Shown here: in pieces, positions 50,839 to 59,500 of the stretch | How positions within the stretch are numbered: the stretch's first letter is position 1 | Layout: each line of letters starts with the position of its first letter | Assembly (NCBI RefSeq): GCF_051781005.1 | Contig: NZ_JBPWOA010000023.1 | Span: forward strand, 1 to 64,000 | Length of the DNA: 64,000 bases | Direction: 5' to 3' | Source: Anabaena sp051781005 | GTDB lineage: Bacteria > Cyanobacteriota > Cyanobacteriia > Cyanobacteriales > Nostocaceae | Notes under the pieces: generated by a model | The model's input: only the letters and a program-made list of their open reading frames with translations | Told to the model about the DNA's origin: nothing | Databases searched by the model: none | Program-made: the position numbers and the translations under genes

Positions 50839-52284
50839 ATGATTAAAATAAAATCCCGCAAGCAACACAACCTATGGTTTGAAAGGTTAATGGCCATTAC
50901 TGCCACTGTTAACCTAGGGTTAGTTTTGTTTGATTTAAGTTATGTACCTTGGCGGGATTTCTACTTCCGAAGAGTTCCTCAGATCACCCAGATATATGAT
51001 CCAATTAAAGGTATTGAAACTCATCGAGACACGAAAAAATATCTGGAAACAGTAGCTGCATTAGAAGAACAGGTTAGTCAAACAGGGTTAAACTCACCTG
51101 TGGTAATCGCCAAGCTAGAGGAAATTAACCGTCTCAGCAGTGAGATGATTGATAGTAACCCTTTTGCGGGTGCGGGTAAGAGTGGATCTTTGGAAAAAAT
51201 TAAAAACCGGATGCGGGAACACATTGGCCAAGAATCTGCAAAACGTGCCTTTGCTACTTTTTGGAGTCCGGGGTATTTGTCTAAAAATGGTTGGATTCAA
51301 GAAATTAGTTTTTTCAATCAGCAAATTCGCCCTTCAATGGCTACTAATTATTACCGCAAAATCGGGGATAATGGGGAATTTTTGGATAATTTTTGGTTAA
51401 TTGATTTACCGTTTGTAGTGATATTTGGCTTGGAATTGCTAGGACGTACTTTTTATATCAAACGTCAAAATCGGCATTTAAGCCTGTTAGAAGCGATTTT
51501 GTGGCGTTGGTACGATCTATTTTTACTAATTCCCGTTTGGCGTTGGTTGCGAGTTTTACCAGTAATAATTCGTCTAGATCAAGCACAGTTAATTGATCTA
51601 CATTTAGTGAGGCGACAAATTCATCAAGGGATAGTAGCCAATTTTGCCGAAGAAATCACAGAAATAGTGGTAGTGCGAGTCATAAATCAAGTTCAGGGTT
51701 CAATTCAGCGAGGCGATCTTACTCGGTGGCTATTGCAGCCGGAAAAAGAGCGTGCCTACATAGATATTAATAATATAAATGAAGTGGAAGCGATCGCTGG
51801 ACTGTTATTAAAAACCGTTGTTAATCAAGTACTACCCAAAATCCAGCCAGAAATTAATGCAATTTTGAGCCACAATATCGAAACCGCTTTCCAGCAAATA
51901 CCAGTTTATCGTCATCTACAAATGCTTCCAGGTGTGGGACAAGCACAAAACCAAGTCAGTGAACAATTAGTCAACCAAATTACCACTAACCTATATAGTG
52001 CATTGGTTAGTGCCATTCAAGATCCAGTAGCAGCAAAACTTACTAACGAATTAATCGAAAAGTTCAGCACGGTTTTAGGTTCCCAAATCCAGGAAAAGCA
52101 CGTAATTACAGAAATTCAAAGTTTACTCAACGACTTTCTCGAAGAAGTCAAAATTAACTACGTCCAACGTTTATCCCAAGAGGATATTGACCAAATTATT
52201 GAGCAAACCAGGCAGATGAGAAATAAAGCATCTGTTCAGACAGTAGTACATAAAGGCGTTCTCCCAGAAATCCGCGATAGGTAA
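50839..52284 (+). CDS. Conserved cyanobacterial membrane protein of unknown function
   Basis: A 481-residue protein not assigned to a family. Membrane segments are likely at about 17-36 (MAITATVNLGLVLFDLSYVP) and 187-205 (FWLIDLPFVVIFGLELLGRT), with a basic Trp-rich reentrant part (WRWYDLFLLIPVWRWLRVLP, about 228-247). The outline recalls the voltage-sensor half of an ion channel, but no S4 arginine ladder or pore is seen. The C-terminal 230 residues are long amphipathic helices without motifs. It stands alone upstream of the rimP cluster. Confidence 0.6.
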   Translation: MIKIKSRKQHNLWFERLMAITATVNLGLVLFDLSYVPWRDFYFRRVPQITQIYDPIKGIETHRDTKKYLETVAALEEQVSQTGLNSPVVIAKLEEINRLSSEMIDSNPFAGAGKSGSLEKIKNRMREHIGQESAKRAFATFWSPGYLSKNGWIQEISFFNQQIRPSMATNYYRKIGDNGEFLDNFWLIDLPFVVIFGLELLGRTFYIKRQNRHLSLLEAILWRWYDLFLLIPVWRWLRVLPVIIRLDQAQLIDLHLVRRQIHQGIVANFAEEITEIVVVRVINQVQGSIQRGDLTRWLLQPEKERAYIDINNINEVEAIAGLLLKTVVNQVLPKIQPEINAILSHNIETAFQQIPVYRHLQMLPGVGQAQNQVSEQLVNQITTNLYSALVSAIQDPVAAKLTNELIEKFSTVLGSQIQEKHVITEIQSLLNDFLEEVKINYVQRLSQEDIDQIIEQTRQMRNKASVQTVVHKGVLPEIRDR

Positions 52285-52437
52285 AGGAGATGGGGAGAAT
52301 AACTAATTCCCTATTCCCTGTCAACTTACTAATGACTAATGACTAATGACTAACGAAAAAAATACGCTACACTCATGTTAGGGGCGAACCAACGACGGTT
52401 CGTCACAAGACTTCTTGGAAGATATCCCTATCGCAGG

Positions 52438-52462
52438 AAGTGGGTAAATGCCCACTTTTTTT
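52438..52462 (+). terminator. Terminator/attenuator hairpin just ahead of rimP
   Basis: AAGTGGG (52438-52444) and CCCACTT (52451-52457) form a 7-bp stem with a 6-nt loop, followed by a run of seven T (52456-52462). This is a standard intrinsic terminator, yet it lies only 13 bp before the rimP ATG. It either ends a leader transcript or attenuates the rimP-nusA-infB operon. Confidence 0.7.
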
Positions 52463-52475
52463 ATTGAATTCTCGC

Positions 52476-52937
52476 ATGACTCATCCCTTAGTCCCACAAA
52501 TTATTGAATTAGCCACACCAGTAGCAGAAGAACTGGGATTGGAAGTTGTTGGTATAGTTTTTCACACCAACCAGCGGCCACCAGTTTTGCGGGTGGACAT
52601 CCGTAATCTCCAACAGGACACTGGCCTGAATGATTGTGAACGGATGAGCCGTGCTTTAGAAGCCTCCTTAGATGCGGCAGAGATAATTCCAGATGCTTAT
52701 GTATTGGAAGTATCCAGTCCTGGTATTTCGCGACAAATAGTGACCGACAGGGAATTTATTTCTTTTAAGGGATTTCCTGTAACTATCTCCACTTCTCCAC
52801 CCTACGACGGACAGCAAGAATGGATTGGTCACTTGATTCGCCGGGATGAAACAACAGTTTACCTAAATCAGAAAGGTCGTGTAGTTGAAATTCCCCGTTC
52901 TCTAGTTACCAGGGTGCAGCTGGATGAGCGCCACTAA
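52476..52937 (+). CDS. rimP: Ribosome maturation factor RimP
   Basis: A 153-residue RimP, needed for 30S subunit maturation. Blocks TPVAEELGLEVVGIVFHTNQ, VLRVDIRN and the YVLEVSSPGISRQIVTDREF motif are typical. I chose ATG 52476 (MTHPLVPQIIELA); the upstream GTG at 52440 falls inside the terminator hairpin and would add 12 residues unlike the family. First gene of rimP-nusA-ylxR-infB. Confidence 0.93.
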   Translation: MTHPLVPQIIELATPVAEELGLEVVGIVFHTNQRPPVLRVDIRNLQQDTGLNDCERMSRALEASLDAAEIIPDAYVLEVSSPGISRQIVTDREFISFKGFPVTISTSPPYDGQQEWIGHLIRRDETTVYLNQKGRVVEIPRSLVTRVQLDERH

Positions 52938-52939
52938 TC

Positions 52940-52980
52940 GATTTTAGATTTTAGATTTTAGATTTTAGATTTTAGATTAG
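52940..52980. repeat. 'attttag' heptamer tandem repeat
   Basis: More than five copies of the 7-bp unit ATTTTAG between rimP and nusA, followed by the inverse type 'aaaatccaaa' (53000-53027). The two can pair, so a long hairpin may form in the rimP-nusA spacer. Confidence 0.8.
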
Positions 52981-53063
52981 GGGTTTTAGATTTTTATCTA
53001 AAATCCAAACTTTAAAATCCAAAATTTTACTGGATGCTGACATAAAATTTAAGGAGATTGCTT

Positions 53064-54338
53064 ATGTCAATGGTTACTTTACCTGGATTAAAAGAGTTAA
53101 TTGAAAGTATCAGCCGCGAGCGAAATTTACCTCGTTTAGCAGTTCAATCATCTATTAGAGAAGCACTACTTAAAGGTTACGAACGTTATCGTCGCGCCCA
53201 AAATTTAGAGCGTAGACAATTTGATGAAGAATATTTTGATAATTTTGAAGTAGAACTTGATATTGAAGGAGAAGGATTTCGCGTTCTTTCTACAAAAACT
53301 ATTGTTGATGAAGTTAGTAACACCGACCATCAAATTTCCTTAGAAGAAGTACAACAAGTAGCACCTGAAGCCCAATCAGGGGACTCAGTAGTACTAGATG
53401 TTACCCCAGATCAAGGGGAATTTGGTCGCATGGCGGCAATGCAAACCAAGCAAGTACTAGCACAAAAACTGCGGGATCAACAACGGCAGATGGTGCAAGA
53501 AGAGTTCCAAGATTTAGAAGGAACTGTTCTGCAAGCTAGAGTTTTAAGGTTTGAGCGTCAATCTGTAATTTTGGCAGTTAGCAGTGGTTTTGGTCAACCA
53601 GAAGTAGAAGCTGAATTACCAAAACGGGAACAGTTACCTAATGATAATTATCGGGCTAATGCCACCTTTAAGGTATATCTCAAAAAAGTATCTCAAGGTC
53701 AGCAAAGAGGCCCTCAATTGCTCGTTTCTCGTGCTGATGCGGGATTGGTAGTTTATTTATTCGCCAACGAAGTCCCAGAAATTGAAGATGAAGTGGTGCG
53801 AATTGTAGCTGTAGCACGAGAAGCCAATCCCCCTTCCCGTTACGTAGGTCCCCGGACTAAAATAGCAGTAGATACCCTAGATCGCGATGTAGACCCAGTT
53901 GGGGCTTGTATTGGAGCTAGAGGATCTCGAATTCAAGTGGTAGTTAATGAGTTAAGAGGTGAGAAAATAGATGTAATTCGCTGGTCTCCAGACCCTGCAA
54001 CCTACATCGCTAACGCCTTAAGTCCAGCACGGGTAGATGAAGTACGCCTGATGGACCCGGAAACTCGGCAAACCCACGTTCTCGTAGCTGAAGATCAACT
54101 AAGTTTGGCTATTGGGAAAGAAGGACAAAATGTCCGATTAGCCGCCCGATTAACCGGTTGGAAAATAGACATTAAAGATAAAGCTAAATATGACTATGCC
54201 GCAGAGGATGCTAAATTTGTGGCTGTAAGAGCAAAATATCAACCGGAGGATGATGAAAATGACATGGAGGAACTAGAAGATGAAAATCAAGAAGAATTAG
54301 AATTAGAGCATGATAATTTTGACGCTGAAGAAGATTAA
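53064..54338 (+). CDS. nusA: Transcription factor NusA
   Basis: A 424-residue NusA: N-terminal RNA polymerase-binding domain (GLKELIESISRERNLPRLAV), S1 domain (about 140-210) and two KH domains with VGACIGARGSRIQVVVNELR and AIGKEGQNVRLAARLTGWKI. It affects pausing, termination and antitermination. The shine-dalgarno AAGGAG (53051-53056) is 7 nt before ATG 53064, which decides the start over TTG 53058. The tail is acidic (EELEDENQEELELEH). As in other cyanobacteria it lacks the extra C-terminal repeats of E. coli NusA. Confidence 0.95.
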   Translation: MSMVTLPGLKELIESISRERNLPRLAVQSSIREALLKGYERYRRAQNLERRQFDEEYFDNFEVELDIEGEGFRVLSTKTIVDEVSNTDHQISLEEVQQVAPEAQSGDSVVLDVTPDQGEFGRMAAMQTKQVLAQKLRDQQRQMVQEEFQDLEGTVLQARVLRFERQSVILAVSSGFGQPEVEAELPKREQLPNDNYRANATFKVYLKKVSQGQQRGPQLLVSRADAGLVVYLFANEVPEIEDEVVRIVAVAREANPPSRYVGPRTKIAVDTLDRDVDPVGACIGARGSRIQVVVNELRGEKIDVIRWSPDPATYIANALSPARVDEVRLMDPETRQTHVLVAEDQLSLAIGKEGQNVRLAARLTGWKIDIKDKAKYDYAAEDAKFVAVRAKYQPEDDENDMEELEDENQEELELEHDNFDAEED

Positions 54339-54468
54339 TCCTCAACTGCGGTTGAGAACTGTCTACTAACTGTCAAATGTCAAACATATTACTGGAAAAC
54401 ATTCGACAAGTGTCAAAATGGACAAGCAAGAATTAATTTTAGGGGATTATAAACTGCTGAACTGACTG

Positions 54469-54741
54469 ATGAAACCGAACTATCGGCGTTGTATTAGTTG
54501 TCGCCGCATAGGACTCAAAGAAGAGTTTTGGCGGATTGTCCGCGTCTTTCCATCTGGAAAGGTACAATTAGATCAGGGCATGGGGCGTTCTGCCTATATT
54601 TGTCCACAAACTAGCTGCCTACAAGTAGCTCAGAAAAAAAATAGATTAGGGCGATCGCTACATGGAACAGTGCCTGAAGCAGTTTATCAGGAACTGGATC
54701 AGCGTCTAGCCCAAAGCAATACCCAAAAAAATCACATTTAA
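54469..54741 (+). CDS. ylxR: YlxR family (DUF448) nucleic acid-binding protein
   Basis: A 90-residue protein with the YlxR signature: YRRCISCRRIGLKEEFWRIV at the start and GRSAYICPQTSCLQVAQKKN in the middle. YlxR proteins bind RNA or nucleoid and lie between nusA and infB in most bacteria, as here. Confidence 0.92.
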   Translation: MKPNYRRCISCRRIGLKEEFWRIVRVFPSGKVQLDQGMGRSAYICPQTSCLQVAQKKNRLGRSLHGTVPEAVYQELDQRLAQSNTQKNHI

Positions 54742-55230
54742 TTGGAACAACTTAAAGACGGTAATCTCTAGAGCAATTGTGATGAAAGCCAAACAATTGG
54801 CACTCTCATCACTCCCTCTGGTATCGTTGGGGTTAGTGCCAAAATAGTAAATGGGTGTAAACAGCAAGCCGCTCTCCTTTCATAGAGAGAGATGACTAAG
54901 CAATACTCCCAACAAGTTTTACTCGATTGTGTTGTGGAAGACTCAGAATCAGCAAAACAAAAAACTCAAGTATGGCAACCTGGTAGCGCTTTAGCGCAGT
55001 TCGGCTTCAAGGCTGTCCATAAAAATTTTTTAAATCAAAAATTTTTGTGGAAGTCAGTCAACCATCATTCCAGATGGGGATGCCAGAATTAAACCGAAAC
55101 ATCTCTCTTTCCTAATTGGAGGCACCGGCAACATCACCAAGGGCAACCTAAAAAACAGTGATCAAAGGATGGAGATGTCACAAACCAGGCAACCATCCGC
55201 TAAAACTGTAAATTAAAGGGGAAAGAGTGG
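54742..55230. other. 489-bp ylxR-infB spacer
   Basis: No convincing gene. An open frame at 54892-55092 (66 codons) has no recognisable domain and odd composition. The region holds a long-range inverted repeat TTGGCACT/AGTGCCAA (54797-54804, 54835-54842) and, near infB, GGATGG/CCATCC (55168-55173, 55192-55197). These may form an RNA leader of infB. The usual L7Ae-like gene seen here in Bacillus is absent. Confidence 0.5.
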
Positions 55231-58200
55231 ATGAACAACGGCAAAGTTAGAATCTACGAATTATCAAAGGAATTGAATTTGGATAACAAAGAGCTATTAG
55301 CAATTTGCGACCAGCTCAACATCGCGGTCAAAAGTCATAGCAGCACAATCTCAGAATCTGAAGCTGAACAAATTCGTATGGCTGCGGAAAAACTCGCAGC
55401 TACGAGTGTCTCGCCCAAAAAGGAATTAGGTACAAATAACCATAAACCAAATTCACCTCAAACTGGCGGACGTAACCGACCTGCAGCAGCAGCCCACAAA
55501 CAGCAAATTTTGGAAATTCGCAAACCCAAAATATTGAGAAACACTACCTCCAACGCCCCAGAGGCGTCAATTGATACTAATAACCAAGTCGCTTTGTCTG
55601 ATAGCATGAGTGACGTTCGCGATAGCGCACAGGAGGCATCAGCCATAGCTAATTCTCCTTCACCTCCACGGCCTTTCGCTACACCAGTCTCGCCCATGAA
55701 GCCGACGGCACCAACTCGACCTGTACCCCGGAATCAATCGGAGACCCCGCAGAAACCTAATATTGCGGAACCGGATCAGACAACTAATAATGCAAATCCA
55801 GTAGGGGAAAAACCTGAAAAAGTGGTTTCCCCAAGAGCAAAACCAGAAAAAGCTCAAAAACCGCAGTTAGTTGCTCCGCCCTCAAGACCTCTAGAGGAAA
55901 CTGATGAGCCTGCTACTGAGCAGCTAGTTCCGGCAATAAAACCGGTTCTCAAACGAGAACGACCAACGCGGGGTGAAGACGAACGCGACCAGGCCAAGCC
56001 AAGAGTCAGCAAACCAAGCACAGATCAGAAGGCACGTTCAACTCCATCACCGCTCAAACCTGAACACAGAGCGAGTAGACCATCTACGCCTGGAATATCA
56101 ACGGATGTACAACGTCCAAGACCAGCGCGTCCTGGTGAATCGCCAGCTACACCAACTGCGACTCCACCAAGGCATATGGTAGGAGCAGGGGCGAAAAAAG
56201 AGGGATTAGATGATAATACCCCGATCGCACCTGATCTCCTGGATTTGAAACGCCCCACACCTCCTCGTCTAGCCAAGGGTGGAAAAAAATGGCAAGAAGA
56301 GGAGATAATTGACGAAATTAAAGAGAAGGCTAAGATTGGCCCCAAAGGCAAACGAGTCAAACCCATCCTAGATGATGATTTTGAAGAAGATGACTTGCTG
56401 GATGAAGAGGGTCTGGAAATTCCAGCTACCGTCCAGGTAAGTCTTTCCATCGCTCGTCCTCCTAAGCCCAAATCGACTCGACCTGCACAGCAACCAACAT
56501 TAGTCGCTGCTGCCCCAACTACTAGAAATAAGAGGTCTGGTTCTTCTTACCGTGACAACAATCGTCGTCAACAAGAAGCAGAGGTCAAACAGGAACGTCC
56601 AGAAAAACTAATTGTCACAGGCCCACTGACAGTCCAAGAGTTGGCTGAAGGCTTGGCTGTTGCCGATACAGAGATTGTGAAAATCCTGTTTATGAAAGGC
56701 ATGGCGGTAAGTATCACCCAAAATCTGGATATTCCGACCATTACCCTGGTAGCTAAAGAGCTAGAAGTAGAAGTCGAAATCACTGAACCAGAAGCAGAAG
56801 CCCGGAAAGTCACGGAAATGATTGACGTGACCGACTTGGAACACCTGATTCGTCGTCCGCCAGTTGTGACGATTATGGGTCACGTAGACCACGGTAAAAC
56901 CACTCTACTCGACTCGATTCGCAAAACTAAGGTGGCTGCTGGTGAAGCTGGCGGTATTACCCAGCATATCGGCGCTTACCACGTGGATATAGAACATGAT
57001 GGCAAAAAGCAACAAATTGTCTTCCTAGATACTCCTGGTCACGAAGCTTTTACAGCTATGCGGGCAAGGGGAGCGCGGGTAACAGACATTGCTATTTTGG
57101 TAGTAGCTGCCGATGATGGTGTCCGTCCCCAAACCATAGAAGCTATTAGCCATGCTCAAGCAGCAGGTGTACCAATCGTTGTTGCCATTAACAAGATTGA
57201 TAAAGAAGGCGCACAGCCAGAACGGGTTAAACAAGAATTAACCAATTATGGACTGACGGCAGAAGATTGGGGTGGTGAAACAATCATGGTTCCTGTCAGC
57301 GCTATTAAGGGCGAGAACCTAGATACGTTACTAGAAATGATCTTGCTAGTAGCTGAGGTAGGAGAACTATCTGCTAACCCAAATCGTGTTGCTAAGGGAA
57401 CAGTAATTGAAGCTCATTTGGATAAAGCTAAGGGTGCAGTTGCTACCCTGCTGATTCAAAACGGTACTCTCCATGTCGGAGATATGCTGGTAGCTGGTTC
57501 TGCCTTTGGTAAAGTTCGGGCAATGGTTGATGACAGAGGCAAACGAGTAGATGTTGCTAGTCCTTCCTGCGCTGTTGAGGTACTGGGTTTAAGTGATGTA
57601 CCCGCAGCCGGTGATGACTTCGAGGTGTTCGAGAACGAAAAAGTAGCACGAACTCTAGCAAGCGATCGCGCCGACAAACAACGTCTATCCCGTCTATTAC
57701 AAGGACGTGTAACCCTCACAACCCTTTCTGCTCAAGCCCAAGAAGGCGAGTTGAAAGAACTCAACTTGATCCTCAAAGGAGATGTTCAAGGTTCAGTAGA
57801 AGCCATTATCGGATCTCTCAAGCAAATTCCCCAAAACGAAGTCCAAATTCGGATGCTGTTGGCTACTGCTGGAGAAATTACAGAAACAGATATCGACTTG
57901 GCTGCTGCTAGTAACGCTGTCATCATTGGTTTTAATACCACTTTTGCCAGTGGTGCAAGACAAGCTGCTGATGAAGCAGGTGTAGACGTGCGGGAATACA
58001 ACATCATCTACAAACTTCTGGAAGATATCCAAGGGGCCCTTGAAGGTCTTCTCGAACCAGAGTTGGTGGAAGAATCCTTGGGACAAGCAGAAGTACGTGC
58101 CGTTATCCTCATCGGTCGTGGTGCAGTTGCAGGTTGTTATGTTCAATCTGGTAAGGTCGTTCGTAATTCCAAGCTGCGAGTACGTCGTGGTAATAAAGTG

Positions 58201-58374
58201 ATCTACGAAGGCGTTCTTGACTCCCTCAAACGGATTAAAGAAGATGCCCGTGAGGTTAACTCTGGTTATGAATGCGGTATCAACGTTGATAAATTCCATG
58301 ACTGGGCTGAAGGTGACATCATTGAAGCCTATCAAATGGTAACCAAACGCCGTACCCTCACCCTCACTAAGTAA
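55231..58374 (+). CDS. infB: Translation initiation factor IF-2
   Basis: A 1047-residue IF-2. The N-terminus has the IF2_N module (VRIYELSKELNLDNKELLAI), then about 400 residues of Pro/Arg/Lys/Glu low complexity as usual in cyanobacteria. A second IF2_N (LTVQELAEGLAVADTEIVKI) precedes the GTPase: G1 GHVDHGKTTLLDSI (about 549-562), GITQHIGAY, DTPGHEAFTAMRARGA and NKIDKEGA. Domains II-IV follow, ending YQMVTKRRTL. It brings fMet-tRNA to the ribosome. Confidence 0.97.
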   Translation: MNNGKVRIYELSKELNLDNKELLAICDQLNIAVKSHSSTISESEAEQIRMAAEKLAATSVSPKKELGTNNHKPNSPQTGGRNRPAAAAHKQQILEIRKPKILRNTTSNAPEASIDTNNQVALSDSMSDVRDSAQEASAIANSPSPPRPFATPVSPMKPTAPTRPVPRNQSETPQKPNIAEPDQTTNNANPVGEKPEKVVSPRAKPEKAQKPQLVAPPSRPLEETDEPATEQLVPAIKPVLKRERPTRGEDERDQAKPRVSKPSTDQKARSTPSPLKPEHRASRPSTPGISTDVQRPRPARPGESPATPTATPPRHMVGAGAKKEGLDDNTPIAPDLLDLKRPTPPRLAKGGKKWQEEEIIDEIKEKAKIGPKGKRVKPILDDDFEEDDLLDEEGLEIPATVQVSLSIARPPKPKSTRPAQQPTLVAAAPTTRNKRSGSSYRDNNRRQQEAEVKQERPEKLIVTGPLTVQELAEGLAVADTEIVKILFMKGMAVSITQNLDIPTITLVAKELEVEVEITEPEAEARKVTEMIDVTDLEHLIRRPPVVTIMGHVDHGKTTLLDSIRKTKVAAGEAGGITQHIGAYHVDIEHDGKKQQIVFLDTPGHEAFTAMRARGARVTDIAILVVAADDGVRPQTIEAISHAQAAGVPIVVAINKIDKEGAQPERVKQELTNYGLTAEDWGGETIMVPVSAIKGENLDTLLEMILLVAEVGELSANPNRVAKGTVIEAHLDKAKGAVATLLIQNGTLHVGDMLVAGSAFGKVRAMVDDRGKRVDVASPSCAVEVLGLSDVPAAGDDFEVFENEKVARTLASDRADKQRLSRLLQGRVTLTTLSAQAQEGELKELNLILKGDVQGSVEAIIGSLKQIPQNEVQIRMLLATAGEITETDIDLAAASNAVIIGFNTTFASGARQAADEAGVDVREYNIIYKLLEDIQGALEGLLEPELVEESLGQAEVRAVILIGRGAVAGCYVQSGKVVRNSKLRVRRGNKVIYEGVLDSLKRIKEDAREVNSGYECGINVDKFHDWAEGDIIEAYQMVTKRRTLTLTK

Positions 58375-58983
58375 TGTTGAGTAGGGAGTGCTGAGTTAAT
58401 TTATGAATGTTGAGTTGGCGTAGCTTTTAGTTCAACATTCAAACCTGAAACCTCAGCACTCTTAACTTTTAAAAAACAAAACAGGAGGCAAGGGGAGCGC
58501 AGCCAGAGGCAGAAGGCAGAAAGCAAAAGGAAAAAAGATTTTGTTTCATTTGTTGCTAGTGCTAACTGCCACTAGTTGGAGTCTCATTACTTAAAAAAAT
58601 CTCTTTTTAATTAAAAACAACTTGTTTTTACACAAAAATTTGGGTGTAGTGTCAGTTTTAGTGACCAATAACACAGAACTTATTGCTACATAAACATTAT
58701 CTTTAGAAAAGATTTAAGTAAAATTTCAGAATTTGAGGGGTATGGGTGAATCACATCTTGACCCATTTCACAGATTTTAGATTTGACTTCGTTCATCTCT
58801 TGCCCCTTGTGGGCAAAACAGATCATCAATCCGCAATCGTTCGACTGACTTGTACCGATCCTTGTCGTTCTCTTTGAGACTCTAAGCATTCGCGTAGCGT
58901 CCCGCAGGGAAGTAGCGCTGACGAAGAAGTCTAAAATCTAAAATCGTCTAACTCTGGAAGTTAAAAATGAGGAATGAGGAACT
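58375..58983. other. 609-bp intergenic region after infB, repeats and hairpins
   Basis: No gene is accepted here. A large hairpin follows infB: outer arms GAGTGCTGAG (58386-58395) and CTCAGCACTC (58452-58461), inner arms GAATGTTGA/TCAACATTC; it may end infB transcription. Further on are a 'gaggcagaaggcagaaagca' purine repeat, a 'gcattcgcgtagcgtcccgc' dispersed repeat (58888-58920) and 'tctaaaatctaaaatc' units (58933-58948). Confidence 0.55.
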
Positions 58984-59181
58984 ATGGCTCAAATTTCAGC
59001 TTCTAGCACCGGCCAATTCTCTCGTGATGCTAAATTTTGGCACAACCTTAAGAATGCAATTTCTACTAGTTCCGGTTTCCAGCGCTGGCAACTAGAATGT
59101 ACTGCTCAATTACAAGGTCTACGCCTAGAACAGCAAGTCCAAAGGTATTTACGAGAAACCTTAGAAACTTTAGCTTATTAA
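58984..59181 (+). CDS. Small conserved cyanobacterial protein
   Basis: A 65-residue protein (RDAKFWHNLKNAISTSSGFQ RWQLE ... QVQRYLRETLETLAY). I recall close relatives with the same C-terminal QVQRYLRETLETLAY in other Nostocales, so it is likely real in spite of its size. It is helical and amphipathic, with no signal or membrane segment. Function unknown. It is followed by a palindrome with a T-run that could end its transcript. Confidence 0.65.
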   Translation: MAQISASSTGQFSRDAKFWHNLKNAISTSSGFQRWQLECTAQLQGLRLEQQVQRYLRETLETLAY

Positions 59182-59307
59182 AAAAACAGTAAATCTTTGG
59201 AAACCTGTTGACAACTAGCGGAGGGCATGGGAAAAATTTTCCAGAGCTTTAACCGCAAATCTCATGACAAAATTTCACAAAAGCAAAAAAATTACCTTTT
59301 TTATTCT

Positions 59308-59376
59308 AATACGGTTCAATTAACCCCCCTCAGGCTAAACACTGTGGTTAAGGTTAACTGAACCGTATTGTTTTTT
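59308..59376 (+). terminator. Long inverted repeat with T-run
   Basis: AATACGGTTCAATTAACC (59308-59325) pairs with GGTTAACTGAACCGTATT (59352-59369) with one mismatch; G and six T follow (59370-59376). It can act as an intrinsic terminator for the small gene at 58984 and also looks like a small dispersed palindromic element. Confidence 0.6.
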
Positions 59377-59500
59377 AATAATAATTTTCACTGAACAAGT
59401 GTTGATGATCGAGTATAGTTTCGCATGGGTTTTACAGTTAAACCCTGTGACCTTAGACTATGTTCAAAGTCCCGTCATCAAGTACATCAGAAAAATTAAA

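Noticed and set aside
54892..55092. 66-codon frame between ylxR and infB as a gene
   Set aside because: No recognisable domain, no good ribosome-binding site, and composition like the surrounding non-coding DNA.
56025..56471. 148-codon frame opposite infB
   Set aside because: Antisense shadow of the low-complexity Pro/Arg/Lys part of IF-2; Ser/Gly-rich product as expected from such a shadow.
58686..58889. 67-codon minus-strand frame after infB
   Set aside because: Overlaps dispersed repeats, no domain, no conservation that I know of.
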